64,000 nt of DNA from Rhizobium mongolense USDA 1844 (GCF_000419765.1 NZ_ATTQ01000006.1:317976-381975); one strand, 5' to 3'. Shown: positions 1 to 9,258, counted from the stretch's first letter. The notes: generated by a model not told the origin, from the letters alone. Program-made: numbers and translations.

Positions 1-2
1 CC

Positions 3-209
3 GGCGACGTCATCGAAGTTCGCCAGAAGTCGAAGCAGCTCGTAACCGTTCTGGAATCCATCGGCCTCGCTGAGCGCGACGTTCCGGAATACATCGAAGT
101 TGATCACAACAAGATGGTTGCGACCTTCGCACGCGTTCCTTCGCTGTCCGACGTTCCGTATCCGGTCGTCATGGAGCCGCATCTGGTGGTCGAATTCTAT
201 TCGCGTTAA
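3..209 (+). CDS. rpsD: 30S ribosomal protein S4, C-terminal part
   Basis: The frame is open from the window edge and ends at TAA 207-209, giving the last 68 residues. The sequence has the S4 C-terminus: a [11 protein letters not shown] stretch from the S4 RNA-binding domain, then [13 protein letters not shown] and the VVEFYSR end. S4 binds 16S rRNA early in 30S assembly. The 5' part lies outside the window. A strong intrinsic terminator follows within 30 bp, so this is the end of its transcription unit. Confidence 0.95.
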   Translation, partial: GDVIEVRQKSKQLVTVLESIGLAERDVPEYIEVDHNKMVATFARVPSLSDVPYPVVMEPHLVVEFYSR

Positions 210-236
210 TCAACGCGAGGCGTTTTCGCATACGGA

Positions 237-263
237 AAAGCCGCCTCCTGGGCGGCTTTTTTG
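237..263 (+). terminator. intrinsic terminator after rpsD
   Basis: AAAGCCGCC (237-245), a 5-nt loop, then GGCGGCTTT (251-259) running into a T tract. It is a perfect 9-bp stem between rpsD and the glutaminase gene. Confidence 0.85.
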
Positions 264-280
264 TTCTCTGGAGAGAAGCT

Positions 281-1210
281 ATGGTGGATTTGCAGGCCGT
301 CCTCGACAGCATCTACAAGGAGCTGACGCCTCGCATCGGCGAGGGCAAGGTCGCGGACTATATCCCTGAGCTTGCAAAGATCGATCCGAACCAGTTCGGC
401 ATGGCGGTCGTGACGGTCGACGGCAAGGTCTATCGCGCCGGCGATGCCGACGTGCCGTTTTCCATCCAGAGCATTTCCAAGGTCTTCATGCTGACCTTAG
501 CGCTCGGCAAGGTCGGCGAGGGACTCTGGAAACGCGTCGGACGCGAACCCTCCGGGTCAGCCTTCAATTCCATTGTCCAGCTTGAGCATGAGCACGGAAT
601 CCCGCGCAATCCCTTCATCAATGCCGGGGCAATCGCCGTCACCGACGTCGTGATGGCCGGTCATGCGCCGCGCGAGGCGATCGGCGAACTGCTGCGCTTC
701 GTTCGCTATCTGGCGGACGACGAGTCGGTGACGATCGATGAGAAGGTGGCGCGCTCCGAGACCCAGACCGGCTACCGGAATTTCGCGCTCGCCAATTTCA
801 TGCGCGCCTACAAGAACATCGATCATCCGGTCGAACATGTGCTTGGCGTCTATTTCCATCAATGCGCGCTGTCTATGAGTTGCGAGCAACTGGCAAGGGC
901 CGGGCTGTTCCTTGCAGCCCGCGGCAGCAATCCCATGACCGGCCATTCGGTCGTCTCGCCGAAGCGCGCGCGGCGCATCAATGCACTGATGCTCACCTGT
1001 GGCCATTACGACGGTTCGGGCGATTTCGCCTATCATGTCGGTCTTCCCGGCAAGAGCGGCGTCGGCGGCGGCATCTTCGCCGTTGCTCCGGGGGTCGCCT
1101 CGATCGCCGCCTGGTCGCCGGGTTTGAACAAGGTGGGCAATTCGCAGCTTGGGGCCGTGGCGCTGGAGATGCTTGCAGCGCGCACAGGCTGGTCGGTTTT
1201 CGGCGATTGA
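281..1210 (+). CDS. glsA: glutaminase
   Basis: A 309-residue protein of normal length for the serine-dependent glutaminase family, which hydrolyses glutamine to glutamate and ammonia in the cytoplasm. Visible family features are the catalytic SxxK motif (S64-I-S-K67) in a [11 protein letters not shown] context, the NPFINAGAI segment, and the glycine-rich GKSGVGGGI segment near the C-terminus. The fold is related to beta-lactamases. The ATG is preceded by GGAGAG at good spacing. It starts 18 bp after the rpsD terminator, so it probably has its own promoter or relies on readthrough. Confidence 0.93.
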   Translation: MVDLQAVLDSIYKELTPRIGEGKVADYIPELAKIDPNQFGMAVVTVDGKVYRAGDADVPFSIQSISKVFMLTLALGKVGEGLWKRVGREPSGSAFNSIVQLEHEHGIPRNPFINAGAIAVTDVVMAGHAPREAIGELLRFVRYLADDESVTIDEKVARSETQTGYRNFALANFMRAYKNIDHPVEHVLGVYFHQCALSMSCEQLARAGLFLAARGSNPMTGHSVVSPKRARRINALMLTCGHYDGSGDFAYHVGLPGKSGVGGGIFAVAPGVASIAAWSPGLNKVGNSQLGAVALEMLAARTGWSVFGD

Positions 1211-1266
1211 TGCTTCGTTGACGCACGGCTTTCTGCTAAGGCAGAGTTATTGGATTGGGTAGGACG

Positions 1267-2151
1267 ATGAATATCGCAGCCAACATTGATGAGGCATTCG
1301 GGGAGGCTGCGGAAGAGGGCGTGATCGGCCATGCGCTCTTTGCCGATGCTCCGCCTTCCGTCTCGTTCAACAAGCTGCGCAAGCGCCTGCTCCGGCAGGT
1401 TCGCCAAGCCTTCGATGATTTCGGCATGCTGAAGGGCCAGAAGCGCTGGCTGGTCGGCATTTCCGGCGGTAAAGATTCCTACGGTTTGCTGGCGATGCTG
1501 CTCGACTTGCAATGGCGCGGACTGCTGCCTGTCGAGCTGATCGCCTGCAATCTCGACCAGGGCCAGCCGAACTTTCCGAAACATATCCTGCCGGATTATC
1601 TGACGAAGATCGGCGTGAAGCACCGCATCGAATATCGAGATACCTATTCGATCGTGAAGGAGAAGGTACCGGAGGGGGCGACCTACTGCTCGCTCTGTTC
1701 CCGTCTTCGCCGCGGCAACCTTTACCGCATCGCGCGGGAGGAGGGCTGTGATGCCCTGGTGCTCGGCCATCACCGCGAGGATATCCTCGAGACCTTCTTC
1801 ATGAACTTTTTCCATGGCGGGCGTCTCGCTTCCATGCCGGCGAAGCTGCTCAACGACGAAGGCGACCTCATGGTGCTCAGGCCGCTTGCATATTGCGCGG
1901 AGGACGACATGGCGAAGTTTGCGGCGGCCATGCGTTTTCCAATCATCCCCTGCGATCTGTGCGGCTCGCAAGACGGCCTGCAGCGCAATGCGATGAAGGA
2001 TATGCTTGCGGATATCGAGCGGCGCATGCCGGGGCGCAAGGACACGATGCTGCGGGCGCTCGCGCATGTGAACCCCTCACACCTGCTCGATCCGCAGCTT
2101 TTCGATTTTTCCAGCCTGATGGTCACAGAGCCGTCATCGAAGAGCGCATAA
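1267..2151 (+). CDS. ttcA: tRNA 2-thiocytidine(32) synthetase TtcA
   Basis: A 294-residue ATP pyrophosphatase of the TtcA family, which thiolates cytidine-32 of certain tRNAs using a 4Fe-4S cluster. The PP-loop SGGKDS is at residues 66-71. Two CxxC pairs typical of TtcA are present (C141/C144 in YCSLC and C229/C232 in CDLC), supplying cluster ligands. ATG 1267 was chosen because GGTAGGA lies just upstream. An in-frame TTG at 1255 would add four residues but has no ribosome-binding site. As an iron-sulfur enzyme it depends on the Suf machinery encoded later in this window. Confidence 0.93.
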   Translation: MNIAANIDEAFGEAAEEGVIGHALFADAPPSVSFNKLRKRLLRQVRQAFDDFGMLKGQKRWLVGISGGKDSYGLLAMLLDLQWRGLLPVELIACNLDQGQPNFPKHILPDYLTKIGVKHRIEYRDTYSIVKEKVPEGATYCSLCSRLRRGNLYRIAREEGCDALVLGHHREDILETFFMNFFHGGRLASMPAKLLNDEGDLMVLRPLAYCAEDDMAKFAAAMRFPIIPCDLCGSQDGLQRNAMKDMLADIERRMPGRKDTMLRALAHVNPSHLLDPQLFDFSSLMVTEPSSKSA

Positions 2152-2182
2152 CTGGGTTAACGCTCAAAAGTAAGGACATGCC

Positions 2183-3007
2183 ATGACTTCGACAGTTGAT
2201 GTGACGACGCTCTCCGATCTCCTCAGGCGGGCGGCGAAGGCCGAGATATTGCCGCGCTTCCGGCGGCTCGGCAGCGGCGACGTGCGGGTCAAGACCGAGG
2301 CAACTGACCTGGTGACGGAAGCCGACGAGCAGGCTGAGCGGATGATGAAGGCGGAGGTGGCAAAACGCTGGCCGGACGCAGTCTTCATCGGCGAGGAGTC
2401 GGTTGCTGCCGACCCTGCGCTGCTCGGCAAGCTGCATGGAGCAGATCTTGCGATCGTCGTCGATCCGGTCGACGGCACCTTCAATTTTGCTTCCGGCATT
2501 CCCGCCTTCGGCGTCATGGCTTCGGTCGTGTCGAAGGGTGAAACCGTTGCCGGCATCATCTACGATCCGATGGGCGACGACTGGGTGATGGCGGAAAAGG
2601 GAGGGGGCGCCTGGCTGCGACGGCCGGAGGGTGAGGCGGAGCGGCTCTCGGTGGCAGCGCCGGTGGCATTGGAACAGATGGTCGGCATGGCTTCGACCGG
2701 CTACCTGCCCAAGGAGAAGCGTCCGGAAATTCTCGCAAATCTCGCAAAGGTACGCTTCCTCGTGAACTACCGCTGCGCCGCGCATGAATACCGGACATTC
2801 GCGTCGGGACACGTGCATTACCTGATGTACAATAAGCTGATGCCCTGGGATCATCTGGCGGGAACGCTGATCTGCCAGGAGGCGGGCGCCCATGCGGCCC
2901 GTTTCGATGGAACGGCCTACCTGCCGCATCACGTCGGCGGCGGCTTGCTGATCGCTCCGGACAGGGCGTCGTGGGAGTTGCTACGGCGGGAGGTTTTCAC
3001 GGTCTGA
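2183..3007 (+). CDS. inositol monophosphatase family protein
   Basis: A 274-residue member of the Mg-dependent inositol monophosphatase family. Metal-binding motifs are GEES (70-73) and DPVDGT (94-99), with the distal WDHLAGTLI motif followed by EAGA. Family members dephosphorylate inositol phosphates, histidinol phosphate or 3'-phosphoadenosine phosphates; sequence alone does not settle the substrate here. AAGGACATGCC precedes the ATG. It lies 31 bp after ttcA on the same strand and may be cotranscribed; a terminator follows at 3092. Confidence 0.88.
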   Translation: MTSTVDVTTLSDLLRRAAKAEILPRFRRLGSGDVRVKTEATDLVTEADEQAERMMKAEVAKRWPDAVFIGEESVAADPALLGKLHGADLAIVVDPVDGTFNFASGIPAFGVMASVVSKGETVAGIIYDPMGDDWVMAEKGGGAWLRRPEGEAERLSVAAPVALEQMVGMASTGYLPKEKRPEILANLAKVRFLVNYRCAAHEYRTFASGHVHYLMYNKLMPWDHLAGTLICQEAGAHAARFDGTAYLPHHVGGGLLIAPDRASWELLRREVFTV

Positions 3008-3091
3008 GGACTGAGGGCGTAAGCCTCGATCCATGCCCGACATATAGGGGAAATGCATATTTCCTCCCAAGCTGTTTTGATCACGATACCG

Positions 3092-3115
3092 CCCCGCTTC
3101 TAAGCGGGGTTTTTC
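3092..3115 (+). terminator. intrinsic terminator after the inositol phosphatase gene
   Basis: CCCCGCT, a 4-nt loop, AGCGGGG, then TTTTT. It is a perfect 7-bp stem 85 bp after the stop codon. Confidence 0.8.
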
Positions 3116-3129
3116 GTGTCAGGCCGGGC

Positions 3130-3258
3130 TTAGTTCGTCGAACTTGTCGTCACCTGATCGACCGGGACGCCGGGCGAGTTTTGCGGGAGGGATGCGATTG
3201 CGAACATCGCAAAGGCATAAGCGGCAAATACAGAAGCCGCGACGGTGGTCTTGATCAT
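3130..3258 (-). CDS. small predicted membrane or secreted protein, 42 residues
   Basis: This short reading frame encodes a Lys-bearing N-terminus (MIKTTV), a hydrophobic stretch of about 20 residues (A7 to L24) and a polar Ser/Thr tail ending SSTN. GGAG lies six bases before the ATG; a second in-frame ATG 12 bases upstream is less well placed. The hydrophobic segment could be an uncleaved anchor or a signal peptide. I do not recognise a family. It converges with the terminator at 3092. Confidence 0.45.
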   Translation of the reverse strand: MIKTTVAASVFAAYAFAMFAIASLPQNSPGVPVDQVTTSSTN

Positions 3259-3464
3259 CTCTTGCTCCATCGTTGCCACGGCAGATTAGCCCGAAAGGGC
3301 GATGGCCACAAGAAATATGAACGCCAGATGAACAAAACGTCATGGAAAGTCTCCGCATCGTCGCAAGCGGCGTGCCGTCATGTTGCTCGGTACCCGAGCG
3401 AATGCGCTGGAACGAGTGGCCCGGTGATTCGTTGAGTCGAATGTTTTGCGTGAGGTATCGCGTC

Positions 3465-3713
3465 ATGGTGAAAGAGGATATCCGGAAATTCCCGCCCGTC
3501 AGGATCAAACTCGGCGGGCGCTATCGCGTCGTCAGGACAGTTCACGATGCCTATAGGCTGATGGTCACCGAATGGCCGATCCATGATGGCCCGGCGCTCT
3601 ACCGCGCCGAGATTACATGTCTGGATGCCTTCAACGATGCGACGCCGGCCGCTGAGGTGCGGAAGAAGTTCCTGGTCGCGGCCACCGAGGCGCACCTGGA
3701 ATATGTTGTCTGA
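3465..3713 (+). CDS. DUF982 domain protein
   Basis: An 82-residue protein with the DUF982 pattern: an alternating basic/hydrophobic start (GGRYRVVRTVHDAYRLMVTEWP), a central YRAEITCLDA, and a final helix (VRKKFLVAATEAHLEYVV). DUF982 proteins are small and abundant in rhizobia, and their function is not established. ATG 3465 was chosen for the TGAGG at 3451-3455. In-frame starts as far upstream as 3342 exist, but the extra sequence looks non-coding. Confidence 0.72.
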   Translation: MVKEDIRKFPPVRIKLGGRYRVVRTVHDAYRLMVTEWPIHDGPALYRAEITCLDAFNDATPAAEVRKKFLVAATEAHLEYVV

Positions 3714-3722
3714 TTCGGCGTG

Positions 3723-4481
3723 ATGAGCTCCACTGATATTGGCGATCTGCTCGGTACGGGCAAAGAGGCGGAGGTCTACGAGCATGGAGCGCTGGTCCTT
3801 AAGCTCTACAGGGTCACCGCGTCCAAAGGCGCTGCGTTCAGGGAAGCCGCGGTTCTGGCGCTCATTGAGCCATTTGGCCTGCCCGCGCCAAAGGTTTCAG
3901 ACGTCAGACAGCACGGAGACCGCTGGGGACTGGTGATGACCCGGGCCTGCGGTCAGCCATTTGCCGACGCGATGATCTCTCAGCCCGCGTTGATTCCAAA
4001 ATACCTGGATGAAATGGTGCGGCTGCACAGGCAAATCCACCGCCAATCCGGGCACGCCCTTCCGGGGCTTAAGGCGAGACTGGCCTCGAATATTCGGCAT
4101 GCGCCATCCTTAAATACAGCACATCGTGAAAGGCTTCTGAGGGGGCTCGATACCCTGCCGAACGGGAACGTTCTCTGTCACGGAGATTTTCATCCCTGGA
4201 ACATCCTCGGCTCCCCTGGTCAGGCGATGGTCGTGGATTGGTTGGACGCATGCGCCGGCAGCCCGGCCGCCGATGTTTGTCGCACCTATGTCCTAATACG
4301 TCATGCAGAGCCCGAAATAGCCGCTTGCTATGTCGAAACCTATGCAAGAGCCGGCGGCCTTGCGCTCGGCGATATTTTCGCCTGGTTGCCCTTTGTTGCC
4401 GCGGCCCGGCTGGCAGAGGGAGTTTCGAAGGAAGAAGACGAACTGATACGCATGGCTGACGCGGGTTGGTCAGATATCTGA
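3723..4481 (+). CDS. aminoglycoside-phosphotransferase-like kinase
   Basis: A 252-residue protein of the APH/choline kinase-like fold. The N-lobe begins with a short glycine-rich segment (LLGTGKEAEVYEHG), and VLKLY holds the ATP-binding lysine. The catalytic loop HGDFHPWN and the metal-binding VVDWLDA are intact. Substrates in this family range from aminoglycosides to sugars and small alcohols, so a resistance function should not be assumed. GTG 3720 directly precedes ATG 3723 and is an alternative start. It begins 9 bp after the DUF982 gene, so the two may be cotranscribed. Confidence 0.8.
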   Translation: MSSTDIGDLLGTGKEAEVYEHGALVLKLYRVTASKGAAFREAAVLALIEPFGLPAPKVSDVRQHGDRWGLVMTRACGQPFADAMISQPALIPKYLDEMVRLHRQIHRQSGHALPGLKARLASNIRHAPSLNTAHRERLLRGLDTLPNGNVLCHGDFHPWNILGSPGQAMVVDWLDACAGSPAADVCRTYVLIRHAEPEIAACYVETYARAGGLALGDIFAWLPFVAAARLAEGVSKEEDELIRMADAGWSDI

Positions 4482-4556
4482 TCGCGCGCCAATCGCAAAT
4501 TCTCCCAATCGACGTTCCCCCTGCCGGCCCAAGGGGCAGGCTGACATGGCACACCA

Positions 4557-5837
4557 TCACAAATGCGCAGCACCCGGGTCGAGTTGCGGGCTGTCGCCGG
4601 GGTGGGTGAAGAGTTTGCCCTTTTCGGCAAAGAGCGTGGCGACGATGGTGACCGCGCCGAAGACCGCAAAGCCTGCAAAAAGCGGCTGGACGGTGCCGTT
4701 GAAGAGCTGGCCGACGCCTCCTCCGAGCAGCGCGCCGACAGAGGTCGAGACGAAGCCGGTGATGGCGGTCGCCGTGCCTGCAAGATTGCCCATCGGTTCC
4801 AGGCTGATTGCCGTGAAGTTCGTGGCGATGACCGCAAACATCATCAGCAGAATGGAGAACAAAGCGTAGTCCAGCGCGAAATTGACGTTGGCATCGAGCG
4901 CCATGACGTAACCGAATGCCGAAATCACCGTAAAGAGGATCATTGCGGTGTGCGAGATGCGGCGCATGCCGAAGGTGCGCACGAAGAAGCCGTTGGCGAA
5001 GTTGGCAATGGCAATGCCGCCTGCCGTTGCAGCAAAGGCGATCGGCAGCCAATCGCTAAGGCCGTAGACTTCACCGAAAACCTGCTGGACGGAGATCACA
5101 TAGGCGCTGATCACGCCCGTGAACATCGTGAGCCCGATCATATAGCCGCAGGTGATGCGGTTGGTGAGAACCGTCCTGAAGCCGTCGACGATCGAGCCAA
5201 CGGAGAGCGGGATGCGCTCATCGACCGGCAGCGACTCCTTCAGGCGTAGCAGTGCCCAGAGGAAGAGGACAGCGCCAACGATGCCGAGCAGGATGAAGAT
5301 CCAGTGCCAGTCGGCGTAGCTGATGATCAGCTGGCCGACCGAAGGCGCGACGATCGGCACGATCATGAAGACGATCATCACGTAGGACATGACGCGGGCC
5401 ATTTCGCGGCCGCCGAAGCAGTCGCGGACAACCGCCATCGTGGTGATGCGCACCGCGGCACCGCCAATACCCTGGACGAAGCGCATGACGAGCAGCATCT
5501 CGAAGCTGCCGGTCAGTGCCGCGCCGAACATCGCCAGCACGTAGACGGCGAGGCCGCCGAGCAGGATGCGACGGCGGCCGAAGGTGTCGGAGAGGCTGCC
5601 GAAGATGATCTGCGAGACACCAAAGCCGAAGAAGAAGACACCGATGATGAGTTGCGCATCGTTGGTGCTCGTCACGCTCAGCGAGCGGCCGATGGCGGGA
5701 AGCGCCGGCAGCATGCTGTCGATTGCCATGGCGATGCTGGCGGTCATGATCGCGATGGTTATGACGAATTCCGTAAAGCCCATGCCGATGCGGCTGGAGC
5801 CCTGATTTTCAGTGTGCGGTTTATGCTGCGGGATCAT
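4557..5837 (-). CDS. MFS multidrug transporter, Bcr/CflA family (copy 1)
   Basis: A 426-residue, roughly 12-helix major facilitator protein. The loop 2-3 signature GSLSDTFGRRRILLGG and the MRFVQGIGGAA segment place it in the Bcr/CflA drug-efflux group, which exports diverse compounds by proton antiport across the inner membrane. It lies 40 bp downstream of a clear paralogue at 5878 on the same strand, so the two are probably cotranscribed. The true substrate cannot be read from the sequence. Confidence 0.88.
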   Translation of the reverse strand: MIPQHKPHTENQGSSRIGMGFTEFVITIAIMTASIAMAIDSMLPALPAIGRSLSVTSTNDAQLIIGVFFFGFGVSQIIFGSLSDTFGRRRILLGGLAVYVLAMFGAALTGSFEMLLVMRFVQGIGGAAVRITTMAVVRDCFGGREMARVMSYVMIVFMIVPIVAPSVGQLIISYADWHWIFILLGIVGAVLFLWALLRLKESLPVDERIPLSVGSIVDGFRTVLTNRITCGYMIGLTMFTGVISAYVISVQQVFGEVYGLSDWLPIAFAATAGGIAIANFANGFFVRTFGMRRISHTAMILFTVISAFGYVMALDANVNFALDYALFSILLMMFAVIATNFTAISLEPMGNLAGTATAITGFVSTSVGALLGGGVGQLFNGTVQPLFAGFAVFGAVTIVATLFAEKGKLFTHPGDSPQLDPGAAHL

Positions 5838-5877
5838 TCTTCAAATCCAGTCAATGTAAAATGGTTCGATGGCCCGC

Positions 5878-7125
5878 TCACAGACGCGGATTGTGAGGCT
5901 GAAACAGACGGCCCTTCTCGGCGATCAGGACGAAGACGAGTCCGATGATCGACACGGCGAAATAACCGGAGACCATCGGCAGCGCCGTCCCGTCATAAGC
6001 CTGGCCGATAGCCGCGCCGATGATTGCGCCGCCGATCGTACTCATGAAGCCGAGGACGGAGGAGGCGGTGCCCGCCACGTGGCCGAGCGGCTCCATGGCG
6101 AGCGAGTTGAAGTTCGAGCCGATCCAGCCGAACTGGAACATCGCAATGCCGAAGAAGCCGATGAATAGGAAGAACGGCATCGGCTGCGGGCCAACGACCT
6201 GCACGATCATCCAGAGCGTGTTGACGGCGACGAAACCGAGCAGCGATCCGTGCGACAGCCGCCGCATTCCGAACTTGCCGACGAAGCGCGAGTTGAGAAA
6301 CGACGCAATGGACATGAAGACCGCGACAGCGGCAAAGGCGAAGGGGAAATAGACGCCGAGATCGTAGATGCCGACATAGATCTGCTGCGCGGAATTGATG
6401 AATCCGAACAGCGAGCCGAAGATGAAGGTGGTCGCAAGCGTATAGCAAAGTGCGATGCGATTCGTCAGAACGAGCTGGAAGCCGCTGAGGATCGAGCGCG
6501 CGGTGAAGGGGCGCATGTTGCGTGGATCGAGCGTCTCTGGCAGGCGATAGAAGGTCCATGCGGCGATTGCCGCCCCCATGGCGGCGATGAAGACGAAGAT
6601 CATGTGCCAGCTCGCAAAGAGCATGATGATCTGGCCGCTCCCGGGCGCGACGACGGGCACGATCATGAACACCATCATGATCAGCGACATGACTTCGGCC
6701 ATCTGCCGGCCGCCGTAGATGTCGCGGACGATCGAAATCGTGATGACGCGCGTTGCGGCGGAGCCGATGCCCTGGATGAAACGCAGGACGAGTAAGCCGG
6801 CAAACGAGGGTATGAAAGCAATCCCAATCGCCGAAGCGATGTAAATCGCCAGACCGACGAGAAGCGGCAGGCGACGGCCGAAGCGGTCGGAAATCGGGCC
6901 ATAGAAGAGTTGAGCGCCACCGAAGCCGAGAAGATAGGACGAGACGACGAATTGCCGGTGGTTTTCGCTTTCGACGCCCAGATTGGCGCCGATCTGCTGC
7001 AGAGCCGGCAGCATGATATCGATTGCCAGCGAATTGGTTGCCATCAAAAAGGCGGCGAGCGCGATAAATTCACGCTTGCCCATGGGCGTCTGGCCCGCGG
7101 ACACGGCTTGAGATGAATCTGTCAC
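5878..7125 (-). CDS. MFS multidrug transporter, Bcr/CflA family (copy 2)
   Basis: A 415-residue, 12-helix major facilitator protein. The family signature GPISDRFGRRLPLLVG and LRFIQGIGSAATR align with the downstream neighbour, as do the conserved IDIMLPAL start and the MVFMIVPVVAP helix. The two are an old tandem duplication with diverged sequences. Bcr/CflA proteins are inner-membrane drug:H+ antiporters. This is the upstream gene of the pair. The hairpin at 7148-7174 separates it from grxD. Confidence 0.88.
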   Translation of the reverse strand: MTDSSQAVSAGQTPMGKREFIALAAFLMATNSLAIDIMLPALQQIGANLGVESENHRQFVVSSYLLGFGGAQLFYGPISDRFGRRLPLLVGLAIYIASAIGIAFIPSFAGLLVLRFIQGIGSAATRVITISIVRDIYGGRQMAEVMSLIMMVFMIVPVVAPGSGQIIMLFASWHMIFVFIAAMGAAIAAWTFYRLPETLDPRNMRPFTARSILSGFQLVLTNRIALCYTLATTFIFGSLFGFINSAQQIYVGIYDLGVYFPFAFAAVAVFMSIASFLNSRFVGKFGMRRLSHGSLLGFVAVNTLWMIVQVVGPQPMPFFLFIGFFGIAMFQFGWIGSNFNSLAMEPLGHVAGTASSVLGFMSTIGGAIIGAAIGQAYDGTALPMVSGYFAVSIIGLVFVLIAEKGRLFQPHNPRL

Positions 7126-7147
7126 AATGAAAATCCCATAAACAGGT

Positions 7148-7174
7148 CAAGGCGCTGTTGAGCACAGCGCCTTG
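7148..7174 (-). terminator. hairpin between grxD and the MFS pair
   Basis: A perfect 10-bp inverted repeat, CAAGGCGCTG ... CAGCGCCTTG, with a 7-nt loop. It lies 50 bp downstream of grxD on the minus strand. The following T tract is short, so it is a likely but not textbook terminator. Confidence 0.5.
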
Positions 7175-7223
7175 AACTCGAATTAGAACAGATTTGGAAA
7201 CCGGACGAACGCCCGGTGACCTG

Positions 7224-7556
7224 TCAGGCGGCGCGAACCGTCACACCGTTTTCCTGGAAGTGCTGCTGCAACTCGCCGGCCTGGAACATTTCCCGCACGA
7301 TGTCACAGCCGCCGATAAACTCGCCCTTCACGTAAAGCTGGGGGATCGTCGGCCAATTCGAATAGTCCTTGATGCCCTGGCGGATTTCCGAATCGGCGAG
7401 CACGTCAATGCCCTTGTAGTCGACACCGAGGTAATCGAGGATCTGGACGACCTGGCCGGAGAAACCGCACTGCGGAAACTGCGGCGTGCCCTTCATGAAA
7501 AGGACGACGTCGTTCGTCTTGATTTCGTTGTCGATGAATTCGTTGATACCGCTCAT
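7224..7556 (-). CDS. grxD: monothiol CGFS glutaredoxin (Grx4 family)
   Basis: A 110-residue monothiol glutaredoxin with the CGFS active site at residues 30-33, preceded by MKGTPQFPQ, and with the [19 protein letters not shown] glutathione-binding region. CGFS glutaredoxins bind a 2Fe-2S cluster with glutathione, alone or with a BolA partner, and act in cluster transfer and iron sensing. ATG 7556 was chosen for the AAAGGA upstream; ATG 7574 would add six residues. bolA lies at 20008, beyond the accessory element, so the insertion may have separated genes that were once closer. Confidence 0.92.
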   Translation of the reverse strand: MSGINEFIDNEIKTNDVVLFMKGTPQFPQCGFSGQVVQILDYLGVDYKGIDVLADSEIRQGIKDYSNWPTIPQLYVKGEFIGGCDIVREMFQAGELQQHFQENGVTVRAA

Positions 7557-7703
7557 GGGACCTAATCCTTTCAACAGGCAGGTTAAAGGCCTGCCGTTTC
7601 AATCGTGAGCCTTAGATAGCATGTGACGGCTCAAATTCCAGCCGCCAAAATCAAAAAAAGATAAGCATGCTTACGGTGGATGATGGCACGATGCCGGAAC
7701 GCC

Positions 7704-7931
7704 CTAGCGGCTGCGCTGCCTGCTGCGGGCAGTGGCGGTGCGGCGTTTGCTGACCTGCTTGCGGGCGGGCTTATTCGCCGTTGAGGCAGTGCGGGTGAAG
7801 CGCCCGGTCGAGGAAGAACGTGTCTGACGCTTCTTTCGCTTGGTGGTGGTTCGGACCGCAGTCTTCTTGAGGATTTCCTTGAGCACGGTCTCGACAACGC
7901 CGCTCACGAGTTCCTTCACGAAATCAGCCAT
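7704..7931 (-). CDS. small basic histone H1-like protein
   Basis: A 75-residue protein. Residues 1-22 form an amphipathic helix (MADFVKELVSGVVETVLKEI). The rest is a low-complexity Lys/Arg/Ser/Thr/Ala tail with many KR and RS pairs. Such tails resemble histone H1 or nucleic-acid-binding tails, but no enzymatic domain is present. It is monocistronic between grxD and the divergent hydrolase gene. The composition argues for nucleoid or RNA association; this is inference. Confidence 0.65.
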   Translation of the reverse strand: MADFVKELVSGVVETVLKEILKKTAVRTTTKRKKRQTRSSSTGRFTRTASTANKPARKQVSKRRTATARSRQRSR

Positions 7932-8086
7932 TCAGCCCTCCAGCACACAAAACGCTTCGTGGCTATTGAATTCCGGATGCTTTCGGTTAGCAAGCGCTCT
8001 TCAACAGCACGAGAGCTTTTTCCGCCACATTTCACATGCATGCGCGTTTTGCGAATTGGCGGACCGAGCTCGCCGGAAAGATATTT

Positions 8087-9238
8087 ATGGAGTTGATCAA
8101 GAAGAGGGTGGTGCTTCACTTCCCGGGTTTCGAACCGCTGGACGGGAAGGCCCACCGGGCGCGCTACGAGCGAACAGCCAGACAAAGCGGAAAGGTTTGG
8201 GCCTTCCAGGCGCAGTTAGGCGAAATAGACGATTGCCACGAGTTTGTGAAATTCGACGTACTCGCCGCTTCCGATTTCTGGCAGACCGCAAGCAGGGTCC
8301 ATGTTTTCGATCATGACGTGCTGGTACAGCATCTTAGCGCCAAACCGGCGGCAAAGCGCATCGTCGCCGGCTTTGCCGCTTGCGGGCGCATCATCGTGGA
8401 CGGGGGATTGGCCGGCTATTTCCGCCATGCTTGGCGCTTCGGCCTTTTCTTCATCTTTCCGTTCGTGCTGATGCTGCTCGGCCTCACGCTGATGGCCACG
8501 ATCGCTTCGGTGCCGATGGGCTTCGGTCTCGGGGTTTGGCATATCGTCTGGAGCGTGCCGGCAGCGGCTGCCTTCTTCGTCTATCTCTTCCTGCCTTTCG
8601 CCGAACGCTTTTACACCCTGCATCTCTTCGCGGATTGGGAAATGGCGGTTGCGCTCGGGCGCATGGATCGCCCCGAGGTCGACGCATGGCTCGAGCGCTG
8701 TGCGACTGCGGCGCGCCAGGCGCTGCTGGAGGATGCTGACGAATATGTGATCTCGTCGCACAGCATGGGCTCGAGCGTTGCCGCGCATGTCGTCGGTTTG
8801 CTGCTTGAGAAGGAGCCGGCACTCTTCGACGGCAAGCAGGTCGTCTTTGCTTCGCTTGGTTCGGCTGTGCTGCAATGCGCGCTGCTGTCACCCGCAAAAG
8901 CGCTGCGCGCCCGTGTCGGGCTGATCGCGTGCTGCCGATCCGTCTTCTGGCTCGACGTGCACTGCCTGACGGACGCCATCCATTTCTACAAGGTGCCGGT
9001 TGTCGCCGCAGCGGGCCATCAGGACGCGCCGCAGGCAAGAATGCAGTTCATCCGCGTCAAGCAGATGCTGACGCCGGAACACTACAAGAAGATCAAGCTG
9101 GATTTCCTGCGGGTGCACCGACAATACGTGCTGGGGCCGGACCTGCGCGCAACCTTCGATTTCACGCTGCTGACGGCCGGACCGTTGCCCGCCGCTCTAG
9201 TCGCCAATGGCGGACTGCAAAAAATGCCCGGCTTGTGA
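8087..9238 (+). CDS. membrane-associated alpha/beta-hydrolase-like protein
   Basis: A 383-residue protein. An N-terminal domain starts with VVLHFPGFEPLD, a typical first strand of alpha/beta hydrolases. Two transmembrane segments lie near residues 118-142 and 148-170. A nucleophile-elbow-like ISSHSMGSS follows, with S226 in an HSMG context. The substrate is unknown; lipase or esterase activity is only suggested. ATG 8087 follows GGAAAG; the longer frame from 8036 is less likely. The last codons (MPGL, stop) lie inside the 25-bp repeat that bounds the accessory element, so insertion kept the gene's end. Confidence 0.68.
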   Translation: MELIKKRVVLHFPGFEPLDGKAHRARYERTARQSGKVWAFQAQLGEIDDCHEFVKFDVLAASDFWQTASRVHVFDHDVLVQHLSAKPAAKRIVAGFAACGRIIVDGGLAGYFRHAWRFGLFFIFPFVLMLLGLTLMATIASVPMGFGLGVWHIVWSVPAAAAFFVYLFLPFAERFYTLHLFADWEMAVALGRMDRPEVDAWLERCATAARQALLEDADEYVISSHSMGSSVAAHVVGLLLEKEPALFDGKQVVFASLGSAVLQCALLSPAKALRARVGLIACCRSVFWLDVHCLTDAIHFYKVPVVAAAGHQDAPQARMQFIRVKQMLTPEHYKKIKLDFLRVHRQYVLGPDLRATFDFTLLTAGPLPAALVANGGLQKMPGL

Positions 9239-9244
9239 CCGGGC
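9220..9244. repeat. left direct repeat (attL-like)
   Basis: Identical over 25 bp to 19964-19988; it begins AAAAATGCCCGG and ends TGACCGGGC. It contains the final codons and stop of the hydrolase gene. The bases just outside differ from the right copy on both sides, as expected for a core site. Confidence 0.8.
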
Positions 9245-9258
9245 TAACGGGCATTTTT
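9220..9258. terminator. rebuilt terminator at the left junction
   Basis: AAAAATGCCCG (9220-9230) pairs perfectly over 11 bp with CGGGCATTTTT (9248-9258). The second arm lies inside the element. The hairpin ends in T on the plus strand, after the hydrolase stop at 9238, and is symmetrical. Confidence 0.65.

Noticed and set aside
1033..2067. Long open frame opposite glsA and ttcA
   Set aside because: Both opposite genes have clear catalytic motifs; the frame is a by-product of high G+C codon use.
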